The translations under genes were made by a program, and so were the position numbers. Below the pieces are notes generated by a model. It had not been told where the DNA came from. It made no database searches and saw nothing but the letters and a program-made list of their open reading frames with translations. From positions 11,060,501 through 11,124,500 of the forward strand of contig NC_066282.1 of the NCBI RefSeq assembly GCF_905404315.1: a DNA stretch of 64,000 nucleotides, written 5' to 3'. This document shows, in pieces, positions 1 through 11,010 of the stretch. Position 1 is the stretch's first letter, and each line of letters opens with the position of its first letter. This DNA is from Leptidea sinapis (lineage: Eukaryota; Arthropoda; Insecta; Lepidoptera; Pieridae).

Positions 1-1430
1 TTCTTTTCTTTCATAGCTACTCGTATCTTAAAAATCGAAAGCAAACTGTTAAAATAGATAGCGTGTACAGTAACATGAAGCAAGTAGAATTTGGCGTACC
101 TCAAGGCAGTATCTTAGGTCCAACCTTATTTCTAATTTATATTAACTACCTTTGCTCCCTGAATATTCCAAATTGTAAAATAATATCATATGCCGATGAT
201 ACAGTTCTGCTCTTCACAGGTAGAACTTGGGATGCTGTCCAGGAACTCGCTGAACTAGGACTTAAAAATGTAACTCTATGGCTCGAGAAAAACCTTATCT
301 TGAATTTAAAAAAGTCAAAATTTATAACATTCTCTGCAAGTGTCAAATCACAACCAAATAATAAATTCTCAGTTAAAGTGCATTGTTGCTCATCTTTAGA
401 CCGACTTTTATAAAACTCGAAGGTGATCATCAAATTAAATATCTGGGGGTTGTCATAGACAAATACCTAAGATGGTATGAACATATTAAAACACTTTCAG
501 GGAGAATCCGAAAACTTGGAAAGGTTTTCAAAACTATAAGACATCTAGGTGATCTAGAATTTTGTTTAAAAATTTACAATGCCTAGTCGGTTCTGTTTTG
601 AGGTATTGTGTAATATCCTGGGGAGGAGCAAATAAAACCCATTTAATACGTCTTGAAAGAGCCCAACGCATGCTTCTAAAAATAATAGCATATAAACCTT
701 TCATGTACCCTTCTCATATGCTCTACAAAGAAACCAGAGTCCTTACCTTTCGAAAATTATTTCTACACTGCTTAATAATCAACCAGCACAAAAAGCCCGG
801 TCGCCTTAAAGAAAATTTGGCTATACCTTCTCTTAGATTTAAAAATATTTACTGTGTTCCGAAGTTTAATCTTGTCATGTGTTGAAATCATGCTAGCTAT
901 CTAGGACCGTCAATATATAACCAAGTAAATAATAAAATAAAAATTGCGGACCTCTCTTCCTACAAAGTGAGATCTACAGGACGAGAGTGGCTCGCTTTCA
1001 TCATAGCTGAATTTACAATTCAGCTATGATGAAACCGAGAAAATTATTAACTCAAAATTATAACTTTATATATTTAATTATAAATATTTGTTTATAACTT
1101 TTCTTTATCTATATAACTATTTGCTTTATCTATTATTATTTAATTTTATACAGTTCTTATTATAAGATAGGTAGGCTTTTAAGTTAGATAAATATTGTTT
1201 AAGTGTCAGTCTTAGTTCTATTTCATTAATTATTAACATTAAATAAAATTACATAGCACACGGTAATCACTGGTTGGCTCTGCACAGGGTTTCCTAGTGA
1301 GCCCTCCAGAGGAATTTAATTTAAAGGTGCCTGTTTCTGTTCTTGAGATTGAGACTGTAAATTTATATTAGGCATGTAGAACAATGTATTTAATTGTAAT
1401 ATATATAAATAATAAAAAAAATAAAAAAAT
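1..1430 (+). pseudogene. 5'-truncated, frameshifted non-LTR retrotransposon (reverse transcriptase C-terminal half and 3' UTR)
   Basis: The fragment enters from the left edge and carries the later part of a LINE reverse transcriptase. Palm motifs GVPQGSILGPTLFLIY (from about 90) and SYADDTVLLF (about 186-215) are visible, so both catalytic aspartates are kept. The thumb and C-terminal region continues to about 885, but in three different frames with breaks near 395 and 570-590, so it is a pseudogene. An AT-rich 3' UTR follows and ends in an A-rich tail near 1405-1430. An 18 bp perfect stem-loop lies at 996-1034. Clade is not certain; the Jockey/I group is my best guess. The element ends about 110 bp before the first visible exon of the DM9 gene, so it lies upstream of that gene or in its 5' intron. 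Confidence 0.8.
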
Positions 1431-1537
1431 ATTATATTTAACATTGACTTTGCGTCTTATGACGCCAGTTTACATAACCATTTCTTCGCAGTCTATCATT
1501 ATTGATCACTGCGCCATGTTTGTATGTTTGCTACCAG

Positions 1538-1655
1538 CGTGGAAGCAGCCAGGTCCGGTGTGGGTGGTGAGTGCTTGCGGCGCGGTCCCCAGCGGTGCAG
1601 TGGCCGCCGGCGTGTACGAGGGCGAGGTCATATGGGTGGCACGAACCACGCACAG
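1538..1655 (+). CDS. DM9 gene, first visible exon (first half of DM9 repeat 1)
   Basis: Acceptor ...gctaccag at 1537, donor AG|gttt at 1656. It encodes WKQPGPVWVVSACG and the GAVPSGAVAAG core and ends WVARTTH plus two bases of an Arg codon. The exon could instead extend upstream to the in-frame ATG at 1516. Confidence 0.75.
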
Positions 1656-4600
1656 GTTTAGCATTCACTGTTAATGTTACTAACATTTCAATTGAGTCTT
1701 GCATTCAAAAAATACCGGTTGCACTCCGGGAGTGCCGGTAGAAGTGTAAACTTCAACATTAACGTTGTGTATTTGAAAATTTCGGAATGGTGAGGGAATA
1801 ATTTCGCACGAATTGGTTAGAAAAGTACTAGCATTTACGGGGGGTTAAATACAATATTCATTTATTGCGAAAAATGACAATTTATATTACATGAAAATTT
1901 AACACTTCAGAACTATTACAATTATTTTACATTAAGTATAAAGTTTATCTCTCAGAAAAATCAACTTTCATCCATAGTTGTAACGACTGTCTTACGAATT
2001 TTCAATCAGGTCACGTGTCCTGAGTCCTGACGCGAGTTTAACATTTTATACCCATCCCAAGAAAAATGCTCAACGCCGCAAAGAAGTTTTCACTGCAAAT
2101 ATTCAATCTATTTCTTCTTAAGTGGTTCTTAAGAAATTCATAAGAATTTCTTAAGAACAGTCAGCACTCATTATTGAGTGCTGACTTCTGATTAAGTGGT
2201 TTTCTGGTGGCTTATATTCATGTAAGGCATAGTTTCTCAACCGGTGGTACGCGTACCACCGGTGGTACGCGGGGACATTTCAGGTGGTACGCAATCATAT
2301 TATATTAATAATAACAATAAAAACTGTTGAATGCAAATAACATTAAGTCACAGTTACGATGCAACATTTCCTCGTTAACCTTTCCGGATCGGCGCGCTCT
2401 GGATCTCGCTGTACACTGTAGATCGGCAATCTACAGAGAATCCTATTTCACAATGTGTTGTATGCTCAGAAACACTTTCAAATCAGAGCATGAAGCCTTC
2501 CTTACTAAAGCGGCACCAGACTACTAAGCATCCCGATTTAGTTGACAAACCTATTGAATTTTTTCAAAGAAAATCTGAATTGTGTAAGAGAGAAAATCAG
2601 TGCATGGCAAAATTTGTAAATATAGACAAAAAACTAGTCAAAGCATCGTACCTTGCCAGTTATAGAATAGCTAAAGAAGGGAAGCCTCATACAATTGGCG
2701 AGACACTTTTACTTCCGGTCGCTAAGGATATGGTCGAGGCAGTATTAGGCGAAAAGGCAGCAAAGGAGATCGAGAAAATTCCGTTGTCGAATGACACAGT
2801 AAAGAGGCGAATTGTGGAGATGTCCTCGAGTATTGAAGAACAGCTTTTACTTCAATGTAAATATTTTGCACTGCAAGTAGACGAGAGCACAGACATAACA
2901 AATATGGCGCAGCTTCTTGTATTTATACGTTTTGATTATCAAAGTGAAGTAAAGGAAGAATTTTTATTTTGCAAACCTCTTGAATCAAACACTAAAGCTG
3001 AGGACATATTTAATGTCATAAATGAGTACATTATAAAAGCGAGAATATCATGGTCTAAATGTGTTGGTTTGTGCACGGACGGACCAAAAGCTATGTCGGG
3101 TCATTTAAGTGGATTAGGAGCAAGAACAAAAAAGTTGCTCCAGAATGCCAAAGTACTCACTGCGTTATTCACCGAGAAGCTTTGGCTTCTAAGGTTATGC
3201 CTGCCAACCTTAAGTCTGTTTTAATGGATAGCGTAAAGGTCATTAATTTTATTAAGGCCAGGGCTATTAATGTGTGAAGCTTTTCTCTTTAATGTGTGAA
3301 GATATGGGTGCAAAATATCAAACTCTCCTCCTACATACCGAGGTAAGATGGTTGTCACGAGGCAAGACCCTAACTCGTCTATTTGAACTGAGGTCAGAAG
3401 TCTTTAGGTTTTTAAGTGAACAAAATCATGACATGAAACACTTGTTCAATGATGAAGAATGGCTATCACGATTGGCGTATTTGGCTGATATTTTTGATAG
3501 GCTTAATACCTTGAACATGGGACTTCAAGGGCCAAGTACAACAGTGTTCACTAACAACGATAAAATATCATCCTTCAAGAAAAAGTTGGTTCTGTTTCGC
3601 TCTCAAGCACAGGACAAGGATTTCTCTGCATTCCCTACTCTTGCTGCATTTTTGGAAGAAAATGATATTTCTCTGAAGCAAGAAGTGACTGATGATATCA
3701 CTAGTCATATGGAAGCCCTTCAAACGAGTTTTGATAAATATTTTAATCAAGATTTTTCTAAATATGAGTGGATTAGAAATCCATTTTCAGGGAAATTTCC
3801 TAGTGGTCCTAGTCACTCAAAAGAGTGTTTCATCGACCTAATAAGTGACAGCTCAATGAAAGATGCGTTTAAAGAAAAATCTTTAATAGAATTTTGGATG
3901 GGGACAAAAACTGAATATCCATCAGTGTTCGAACAAGCAATAATCTTTTTAATTCCATTCGTAACCTCGTACTTATGTGAATCGGGCTTTTCAGAGCTGC
4001 TGTTCATCAAAAATAAATACCGAAACCGCATTAGTGTTGAAGAGGACTTGAGAGTCAAGTTAAGTTCAATCGACCCAGATATTGAAAATTTGATCAAGAA
4101 CAAACAACAACAACAAGCTCATTAGGATCTGTTTATATTTAAATGACTGTGTTCAATTAACTAATTCAAGATTGTTTTTAATGTATGATACATTTTATTT
4201 TGTAAAAACATACATACAGTTGTAGAGTGCATTTTTATTTTCCTAAACCTGACCAAATTTAAATTATATATAACTATATATTATATATAAATAAATAAAT
4301 AAAAATATATATAAATATAAGGTATCAAATCTCTGAAAATTTCAAGTGGTACGTGGTTACTAAAAGGTTGAGAACCCCTGATGTAAGGCATAAAAAGGTA
4401 TAAAAGGCATTTATTTTCTCAAAATTGATTCCTTTAGAATTCTTCTTGATGTCATTTTTAACACTGCCACCGCTTCGGAAACAAATGGCGCTCTGAGAAA
4501 AAAGAAGTGGCGCAAGACACTCTTATTATAAATGAATAAATAAAAGAAACTGATATTGCAGCAGGTGAAGCTTGATTATTTTCTCGATAGGAAAATAAAA

Positions 4601-7600
4601 TTTTGTGTGATTTGCGAATTATTCGATGTAACAACTTAGTTTGGTACATAATTGTCTAGTATTTAATAAATCTTAAGAATAAGAAAATATTCACTTACTT
4701 GATTTATACAATCATCAATTGAAAGTATGTTGTGTTCCGCTTGTATTTATTGTTGTATATTGCTTCTGTCAGATTGTCGCGAGCTTGATCTCTCACTTTG
4801 CGGTTACAGGTCAGCTATCACACAATAATATACATGGAATGTATGCTATGAACCCTTCACTCGTTGTAGCCACAACTTAAAATGAGTTCATTAAAAAAGG
4901 GAAAGTGTCACGGAATAGGAATAGTGTTCCATTTAATTAATCTAGAGAGCAATCTGCTCGTTGCGTCATTCATTCCCAAAATTATGTTAATGTAAAGACT
5001 ACTAAACTATCTACTAATATTACATATTTTTTATTACTAGAGGTTTCAGAATCTTACGTCGATTAGTTTAAGATGCGAAACGCTAATTACCTGCTGATAT
5101 CACTTAGATCTAACGTGCTGCCAGCAGCTCTTCACCCGTCCAAGCACTGCTGTGTCCTGTATGCCGATGGTGGCGTGCATCACTACACCAAGTATCAGGT
5201 AAACAATTCATACAAGGTGAGGTTATAATATAATTATAGCAGTTTTTATATCTTGGATAGTTTTTACTACCGCGGTATCCGTAACTACAAAAATGGGACA
5301 CAGTTTTTGTAAAAGATGGTTCTGACAAAAACCATTAGCTGACCAGAAGCTGCATCCTCCCAAGTTTGCATCCCTAGCCCAAAAATTCACAAAGTGATCC
5401 ACATTACAATCTCATCAGCGCAACAAAATCAATCTTCTGAAGTCTATAAAGTTCAGTGAAGATGTGCATATATCATTCGGTAAATTCTTCTTAGTAAGTT
5501 CTTTATTGAAATAAAAAATCGTAAAATGTTCTTTTAATGTTTTTCGAGAGTAGTTGGATCGACCCACGAATGAACAATTATTCAAATAGGACCCTCTTCA
5601 CGCCAGCCGGCTCAACAGATTATAGCGGCAAAGACAGCTTTTGGACATTTGTTCTTCAACACGACGTGTAGTCAATTCATATTAAAACACAGTAGAAGCG
5701 CATCAAAGTGTTTCAAAATCTTCACTAAACGTTTCTGAGAGAGCACCAAACAGCGCGGCGTTAGTCAAGATCGTCTTTTCTGTTGTATTTCTTTTGGAAA
5801 ATTTTTTAGGGTGAGTTTTACGATATGCACACACCGCGGCCGTCAACTAGACCATTTGTATCATACTTCAGGCTAAATAAAGCGGTAAGATAATAATATT
5901 TTTTGAAATGACAAAAAGATACTTCATTTAATTTTGAATAATTTAATATTATTTTATTATGTGAAGTATCGAAGTTGTTCATTAACTTTAATAGTATTAT
6001 AGATTTAATTTTATGAATAATAAATAATTCGTATAAAATTATTTGATTGCGTGAGGAACATTTTAATGATGTATGTAGGTCACGGAAATGACACTTATGA
6101 ATGTCAAATAAATGTTTTTCTTATTGAATCTACCGCTACTTCGTAAAGGGTTGAGCTAATGAGAAGAAGTAGCAAGAATCTCAAGCAAACGACAATAAAA
6201 GAATCCTAATCTACATATCATGCAATACTCACCAAATACCTCTACTTACAATTTGACAATTCTGCTTAAACCTGTAATTAATATTATATTTTTACTAACA
6301 GTAATCAAAAGCTCAATCCTTTAGGGTAATCAAATCAAAATCAATTTATTCATGCAGGTCAAGGAAATGACGTTTCTTTTTATGTCCACCGCCTTTAAGG
6401 GTTGAGCTTTAATAAGAAGAGTGGCAAGAAACTCACTGTGACAATAACTCACTCACAAATCATTTCAGTTGCAATATATGTAAAGTGATGTAGCAATAAT
6501 ACTCAAACTACAAATACTCAAAAAAAACGTAAATTAATACGTAAAAACAAGTTATTGGGTACAGTCATGGCTGACTACTACTGTATCAACAATAATAGTA
6601 CGCCATGGTACAGTAGATGTGTAAATTACACTTAGCGACCATCTTATTAGCAATTATAAAAATATAATTTTTAATTTTAAAACCATGAAGCAGAGTTTTC
6701 GGCTACAGGATCATCCTGCCACCGCAAGTAGCCCCCGTTCACGAGCATGACGCATGGGCCAGCCATCGCCTCTCTCGACCATATTTTAGGGAAGGGAACG
6801 ACCCGTCTCACGTCGCCGCCACAAGCAGTGACATTTAAGCGAGCATGATGAAAACTCACACACACACAAGTCACAAGAACTCATTCGTAGTACTGGGAAC
6901 AGGTTCTAGGGATACTGGGAAAGGATTCATAAGTTTTGTTGGTGGATATCGGGATAATGCGTCTACTACATTATTTAATTTTGTTTTTCCGGTAAACTAT
7001 TCATTTTTAACTCTCTTCCAGTTTTAACCTCCATCTCTGAAAACTACTGGGGTCGGTATGGTTGAAAAGCCAACGTAAGAGGCAATGGTCTGTGACTATA
7101 ACAAAATTTCGACCGTAAATATATGGACGGAAAGTTTTACGGCCGAAAATAATGGCTAGTAATTCTTTCTCTGTGGTGCTGTAATTGCATTCGTTTTTAT
7201 TTAGAGTCCGGGAAAAATAATAAACAGGTCTATTTTTACCTATGTCGCCTTGGGAAAGGATGGCGCTTATCGCATAATTTGATGCGTCAATTGACAGAAT
7301 AAAGGGTTTGGTAAAATCAGGATGTCCTAACAAAGGAGCTGAAGTTAATTTGTTTTTGAGAGTTTCAAAAGATATATCATGGTGTAAAAGGTGTTCATTT
7401 TGCCAAATAAATTCTACATTCTTATTTAATAGATTTGTTAAAGGTTTTGCTATATTTGAAAAATCGGGAAATGCCGATAGTAAGAAACGAAATGCAACAA
7501 TGATTTAACATCTTTAGGTGATTTGGGTATGGGGAAATAATGAACTGCTCTAAGCTTCTCGGGGTTTGGCTTAACACCTTTATCTGTGATAACGTGGCCC

Positions 7601-10170
7601 AATTTGCGAAAAACCTCACATTTATCAGGCTGCAATTTCAATTGGAATTGACCGAGTCTGTTGAATATACTGGTAAGATTGTCTACATGGGTCGGAATAT
7701 CATAGGAGTATATAACTATGTCATCTAAATAAACAAAATATGGTATACCTGGAAGTCCAGATTCATAAGTCTTTTGAACGTGGATGGCGCGTTTTTCAAC
7801 CCAAATGGCATGCGCGTGAACTCCGACTTTACTTTGATGGAAGCCGGAAGCTAAGTCCAAAGTGCTGATATACTTGCATTTTCCAAGTTGGTCTAAAGCT
7901 TCAGATATGTTGGGTATTGGGTACGACTCACCGATTGTCACGTCGTTGAGCTTACCGTAGTCAATTCCACCACTCGCCATTTCTTTTCGCCAGAGGCGTC
8001 TAGTTTCTTTGGCACCACCCAAATTGGTGACGACCATGGAGACAGATGGTTTAGTGATGTCTTGTTTCAGCATTTTGTCTATGTTCAAGGACATGTCCAT
8101 ATTTTTTACAATACCGACAGAAAGGAGAAGTCGGGTCTGTGTGTTGAAAGTTGTTTCCCACATTATTATTACGAAATTGTGCGCGTTTATTTAAGGATGT
8201 GTGTGGTTCCGAATGTTTTATTTTTCTTTGCAAATTATTCTTGAAGGAGAACTGTTGGATTTTTTCCTCGGATACGTCACAATTTATTGCATCATTTAAG
8301 TTCTTAGGGTCCCTACATCTAACAACGTTTGATATTCTGGGACTCAACCCTAGCCAATAGGTGTGAAGATCGAGATCTTCCATAGCGGCTAGTCTTCCTA
8401 CGAGTTCAGTCTTCTTTGAATTCAAGATCGTTATCTCGTTAAGTAATTTCTGTAGGCAAGTTTCGACCCGCAATGAAAATTGGCTGACGGATTTTTGCAA
8501 TGATTGTTTGCACTCTTGTAAGTCTGTCAGGTGAGCGTAATGTTTTCGCTCTCCGAATTGAGTTTTAAGTGGAATTTCTTCGGAAAGGTCTCTAACTGTT
8601 GGTTTGAACATTATTAATATTTGGATTATAAAAGTTCATAATTAAAAGAAATAAAATTTAATTCAAAACGAATACGCGGGCAAAAGCTTGTATTGATATA
8701 TTGTTGACAGTATTGCCGAGAAATGTGTGGGCGACGATTGCTATGACTAGAAGCTTATCAATCTCTACAGTTCGCAATAGAGATGTTGGATATTAATATT
8801 ATAACTCTTAGGTGGTATATTACTGATACTTCTAATATATAAAATTCTCGTGTCATGGTGTGCGGGACCGAACTCCTCCGAAACGGCTCGACCGATTCTC
8901 ATGAAATTTTGAGTGCATATTGGGTAGGTCTGAGAATCGGACAACATCTATTTTTCATCCGCCTAATTTTTTTTTAATAATATTTTTTTTTTTAATTTTA
9001 TTGACATTTTCTTTTAGATTTGTTTGAGTATGAATCAGCATTAAAAAATTCATACAACTTCAAATTTTCACCTATCTACGATCAACAGTTACTTGTGTAT
9101 CGCGATTTTAATATCGGCAATACAACGTTTGCTGGGTCAGCTAGTAAATTATAAAAAGTTGTAATAATTATTGAATTGATTCACTGGATAAGTTTCAAAG
9201 TTTCTTAAAGAGTTTTCTTTGGGAGACACACTCAGGGAAATAGGATTATATAGTAGGTTTGTCTCACAGGATTGTTTGACACTCGTACTTCATTATTGAA
9301 TCTCGGGATTGAGTTCGATGCCTGGTCGGTACTGGATACACAGGAACTGTATATAGTATGCGCGAACAGCGCAGCAACCTGGTACCGCTTACGGTACAGT
9401 ACCTGGATGACGCCTGAAGAAACCGGATAACTAGGTTCTTGGGATTTATTCGTTAAGGGTTCACTAATCACTTGAAGAGTTTTCACAAACTCACTTCACT
9501 TTAGGTTTTATTTGTAAGCACGGCACTATTTATCGCGATACTGAGACGGACCGGGGATTTACTTATCCCCTTACGCTGCCACCAAATGTTATACGTGAGC
9601 CTTGGAGATGATTTTTAAAAAACAATTTTATTTATTTTACGAGTATTTATTAAATTAAAAAAATGAGTGTCGAGGATGGATGCTCGGGGCGGACCGTTGA
9701 ATAAAGGAAATGTGTAGGATGCTGAGTAAGATGGAAAAGAATTGCACTGTAAGCAATGTTACATACAGAGGAGAGGTATGTACGTGTACAGTGCGTACAT
9801 AAGTAGTACACACATGCTTTTCTTCTGAGGAAAAATATGTGCATTACGCTATGGACATAACGGCGTATTTGCTACGTTAAGCTTTAGATTACCGCTTCGG
9901 CTGTGTGCTAGTATTAGTTGACCCTAGCCGTGCGTGTGTTACATGTAGGTGATGTGTAACGCTGAGGTCAGCTGGGTGGCTTGGCGCGCTGGTGACGTGA
10001 GCGCCAGGACCGTGCGGGTCGCCAGCGGGGTCCACGTGGGGCGCGTGCACTACCGGGGCTCCCACCTGCTCGGAGCCGTGCAGGCGCCAGCCTACCGCTG
10101 CCACGTGCTCATCTACGGCAGACCCTTCGCCTTCAGCTGCTACGACCTCCTAGTGCTCAACGAACCTTGA
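1538..10170 (+). CDS. DM9 (DUF3421) repeat protein gene, 5' end not resolved
   Basis: Three exons join in phase: 1538-1655, 5108-5198 and 9949-10170 (stop at 10168-10170). They encode two consecutive DM9 repeats of about 60-70 residues. The first is split across exons 1 and 2; the second lies wholly in exon 3. Visible DM9 signatures are WVVSACGAVPSGAVAAG followed by WVAR in repeat 1 and VGRVHYRG followed by CHVLIYG in repeat 2. DM9 proteins of other animals have been described as mannose-binding lectins or stress- and infection-responsive proteins, but no activity can be read here. No signal peptide is seen in the recovered part. The true start is unknown: either an upstream exon lies before 1538, or translation begins at the in-frame ATG at 1516 within an extended exon. 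The introns (3.45 and 4.75 kb) are mostly transposon. The exons are GC-rich against AT-rich flanks. Confidence 0.8.
2125..2185. repeat. Two adjacent perfect stem-loops
   Basis: The first has 14 bp arms at 2125-2138 and 2145-2158 with a 6 nt loop. The second has 11 bp arms at 2160-2170 and 2175-2185 with a 4 nt loop. They stand 35 bp left of the hAT insertion. Confidence 0.8.
2228..4380 (+). mobile_element. Near-complete hAT DNA transposon with target-site duplication
   Basis: Terminal inverted repeats begin CATAGTTTCTCAACC at 2228 and end GGTTGAGAACCCCTG at 4380. An exact 8 bp direct duplication ATGTAAGG flanks the element at 2220-2227 and 4381-4388, the hAT hallmark. Subterminal GGTGGTACGC repeats follow the left end. 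The transposase open reading frame occupies most of the 2153 bp. The element lies in the first visible intron of the DM9 gene, in sense orientation. Confidence 0.93.
2440..4125 (+). pseudogene. hAT transposase (BED zinc finger, RNase H-like core, dimerisation region), frameshifted
   Basis: The reading frame carries a BED-type zinc finger (CVVC at about 2463, then HQTTKH near 2517-2532). Catalytic signatures of the hAT RNase H-like core are VDESTDI (about 2878), CTDGPKAM (about 3075) and the distal ESGFSELL (about 3980), the last within the C-terminal hATC dimerisation region that ends near 4125. The three acidic catalytic residues therefore appear to be present. The frame breaks twice by small indels, near 3158 and near 3276, so the copy cannot make full-length transposase as it stands. 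Length, about 560 residues, is normal for ZBED5/FAM200-like hAT transposases. Initiator position is not determined. Confidence 0.88.
5108..5198 (+). CDS. DM9 gene, middle exon (second half of DM9 repeat 1)
   Basis: Acceptor cacttag at 5107, donor CAG|gtaaac at 5199. It starts with one base completing Arg and ends in phase 0. It encodes LPAALHPSKHCCVLYADGG and ends in HYTKYQ, the usual Cys/Tyr-rich second half of a DM9 repeat. It joins seamlessly to VMCNAEVSW of the next exon. Confidence 0.8.
6073..6450. repeat. Two diverged copies of an interspersed repeat
   Basis: Sequences at about 6073-6195 and 6335-6450 share blocks such as GGGTTGAGCT, AAGAAG and GGCAAGAA-like segments in the same order and orientation. 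The type resembles a LINE or SINE 3' end common in lepidopteran genomes; class not determined. Confidence 0.5.
7007..7333 (-). pseudogene. gypsy RNase H fragment
   Basis: A 108-residue frame contains the RNase H motifs LSIDASNYAISAILSQ, EKELLAI and VTDHCLLRWLF, in the order typical of Ty3/gypsy pol. It lies directly downstream of the RT fragment on the same strand. It ends without integrase. Confidence 0.85.
7450..8163 (-). pseudogene. gypsy reverse transcriptase fragment
   Basis: RT motifs LDLASGFHQ and YLDDIVIYS (catalytic YxDD intact) are followed by HVITDKGVKPNPEK and YYRHF, characteristic of Ty3/gypsy RT. Spacing between LDLASGFHQ and YLDD is shorter than usual, suggesting an internal deletion. 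The frame breaks before the RNase H part. Confidence 0.85.
8051..8611 (-). pseudogene. gypsy gag-like protein with degenerate zinc knuckle
   Basis: The 186-residue frame starts MFKPTVRDLSEE and ends with a zinc-knuckle remnant CRYCKKYGHVLEHR. The last cysteine of the usual CX2CX4HX4C pattern is replaced by Arg. It overlaps the start of the reverse-transcriptase frame in a different register, indicating an indel and loss of the region between gag and RT, where a protease is normally encoded. Confidence 0.75.
8830..9144 (+). mobile_element. Helitron-like element nested in the gypsy leader
   Basis: It ends with the family signature GGGTCAGCTAG at 9141-9144 followed by T. Its left part (TCTAATATATAAAATTCTCG) resembles a recurrent Helitron start. 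No coding capacity. The left boundary is approximate. Confidence 0.55.
9587..9860 (-). repeat. Candidate LTR of the gypsy element (distal boundary unclear)
   Basis: The + strand begins TGTTATACGTGAGC at 9587, the complement of an LTR 3' end finishing in ...ACA next to a primer-site-like TGGTGGCAGCG. The other boundary could not be fixed because no partner LTR is present in the window. Confidence 0.4.
9949..10170 (+). CDS. DM9 gene, last exon (complete DM9 repeat 2 and stop)
   Basis: Acceptor catgtag at 9948. The exon opens GTG ATG TGT (V M C) in frame with the preceding exon and encodes WVAWRAGDVSARTV, VGRVHYRG, CHVLIYGRPF and a terminal YDLLVLNEP, then TGA. It is GC-rich. Confidence 0.85.
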   Translation: MMCNAEVSWVAWRAGDVSARTVRVASGVHVGRVHYRGSHLLGAVQAPAYRCHVLIYGRPFAFSCYDLLVLNEP

Positions 10171-10864
10171 CATTATCTTGTCTACCACTTTTGTATTTGT
10201 CAAATTTGAAGAGGGTACTTTCAAATTTATCGCTCAATCTGGCTCGGTGTTAAAACGAGCTCTGGTCTACATGATTGATGATCTTATTTGGCTAGATGAT
10301 GAATTTTGACAATTTGTACACGTGTTTTGAAGTTTTTTGTAAGTTTTGTTGTTTAATAAATACACAAGTTGTGATTTAAATTTTTTATTAAATAGCAACT
10401 GCAGGAGTATTCGTTACTGATTAAGACTATTATCTGCCAATAGAAAAGCCTGAAAGTAGAAAGCCCACTCGTAAAAGAGAACTACTTTTAATCTAGCAGT
10501 TTCTAAATCTCCATAGTTTTGGAGGACGACAAAATATTTTTTCTACTACAAACAAAAACCAAAGGGTCCAAGGGGCTTGGGCCTAGAATAGAACACTGAG
10601 AATAATTTGTAACTCTTCAAATATGGCGGTCAAGAGGCTCCCCTTGCGTCCCAGCTCTCTACATATACCACAAGACTATTTTATCTAGCTATTGAGATGG
10701 GTTGAATTCATTATTGAGAAGAACAACATATTTCATGCGCTAAAACTTAAAACTGGTTTAATATTGACTTTATACAGTGTAACGGACTAATCCTTATATA
10801 CTTACGATCTAATATAACGTTGTATATAAAGGGAGAGTAGGGTTATGACTGGATATAAAACTAT
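10171..10864. other. Intergenic gap between convergent genes
   Basis: It contains the 3' UTRs of the DM9 gene (+) and the kinase-like gene (-). A - strand AATAAA at 10384-10389 could end the latter, 476 bp after its stop codon. No other feature seen. Confidence 0.5.
10355..10360 (+). promoter_or_regulatory. Polyadenylation signal AATAAA of the DM9 gene
   Basis: AATAAA lies 185 bp after the DM9 stop codon, followed by a T-rich run from 10380. Position and orientation fit 3' end formation of this gene. Confidence 0.55.
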
Positions 10865-11010
10865 TTATAAATCGTTATTTACAATTGTTACTCTTTGAAC
10901 CACTCCAGTATAACCTGACAATCGAACTGTGTCTCCTGACTTAAATGTATTCGTGGCATCCACTGCACCCACAATGCACGGGAGACCATATTCACGGGCT
11001 ATGACGGCAC
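10865..11010 (-). CDS. Kinase-like gene exon 23 (end of phosphohistidine domain, stop)
   Basis: Acceptor gtttccag. Begins GAVIAREYGLPCIVG and ends GVVQRVTIVNNDL, with TAA at 10867-10865. Confidence 0.95.

Larger units (their letters stand above)
7007..9586 (-). mobile_element. Decayed Ty3/gypsy LTR retrotransposon, internal region
   Basis: Reading on the - strand, a possible LTR/primer-site boundary is at 9587/9586: the LTR ends ...ATAACA and is followed by TTTGGTGGCAGCG. A leader interrupted by a Helitron (8830-9144) follows, then a gag-like frame (8611-8051), reverse transcriptase (8163-7450) and RNase H (7333-7007). Several frameshifts separate these parts. No protease, integrase or env-like region is visible, and no second LTR was found, so the copy is deleted and inactive. 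Confidence 0.8.

Noticed and set aside
9232..9486. 84-codon - strand frame in the gypsy leader region
   Set aside because: It lies between the putative primer site and gag, has no recognisable domain and is best explained as leader sequence.
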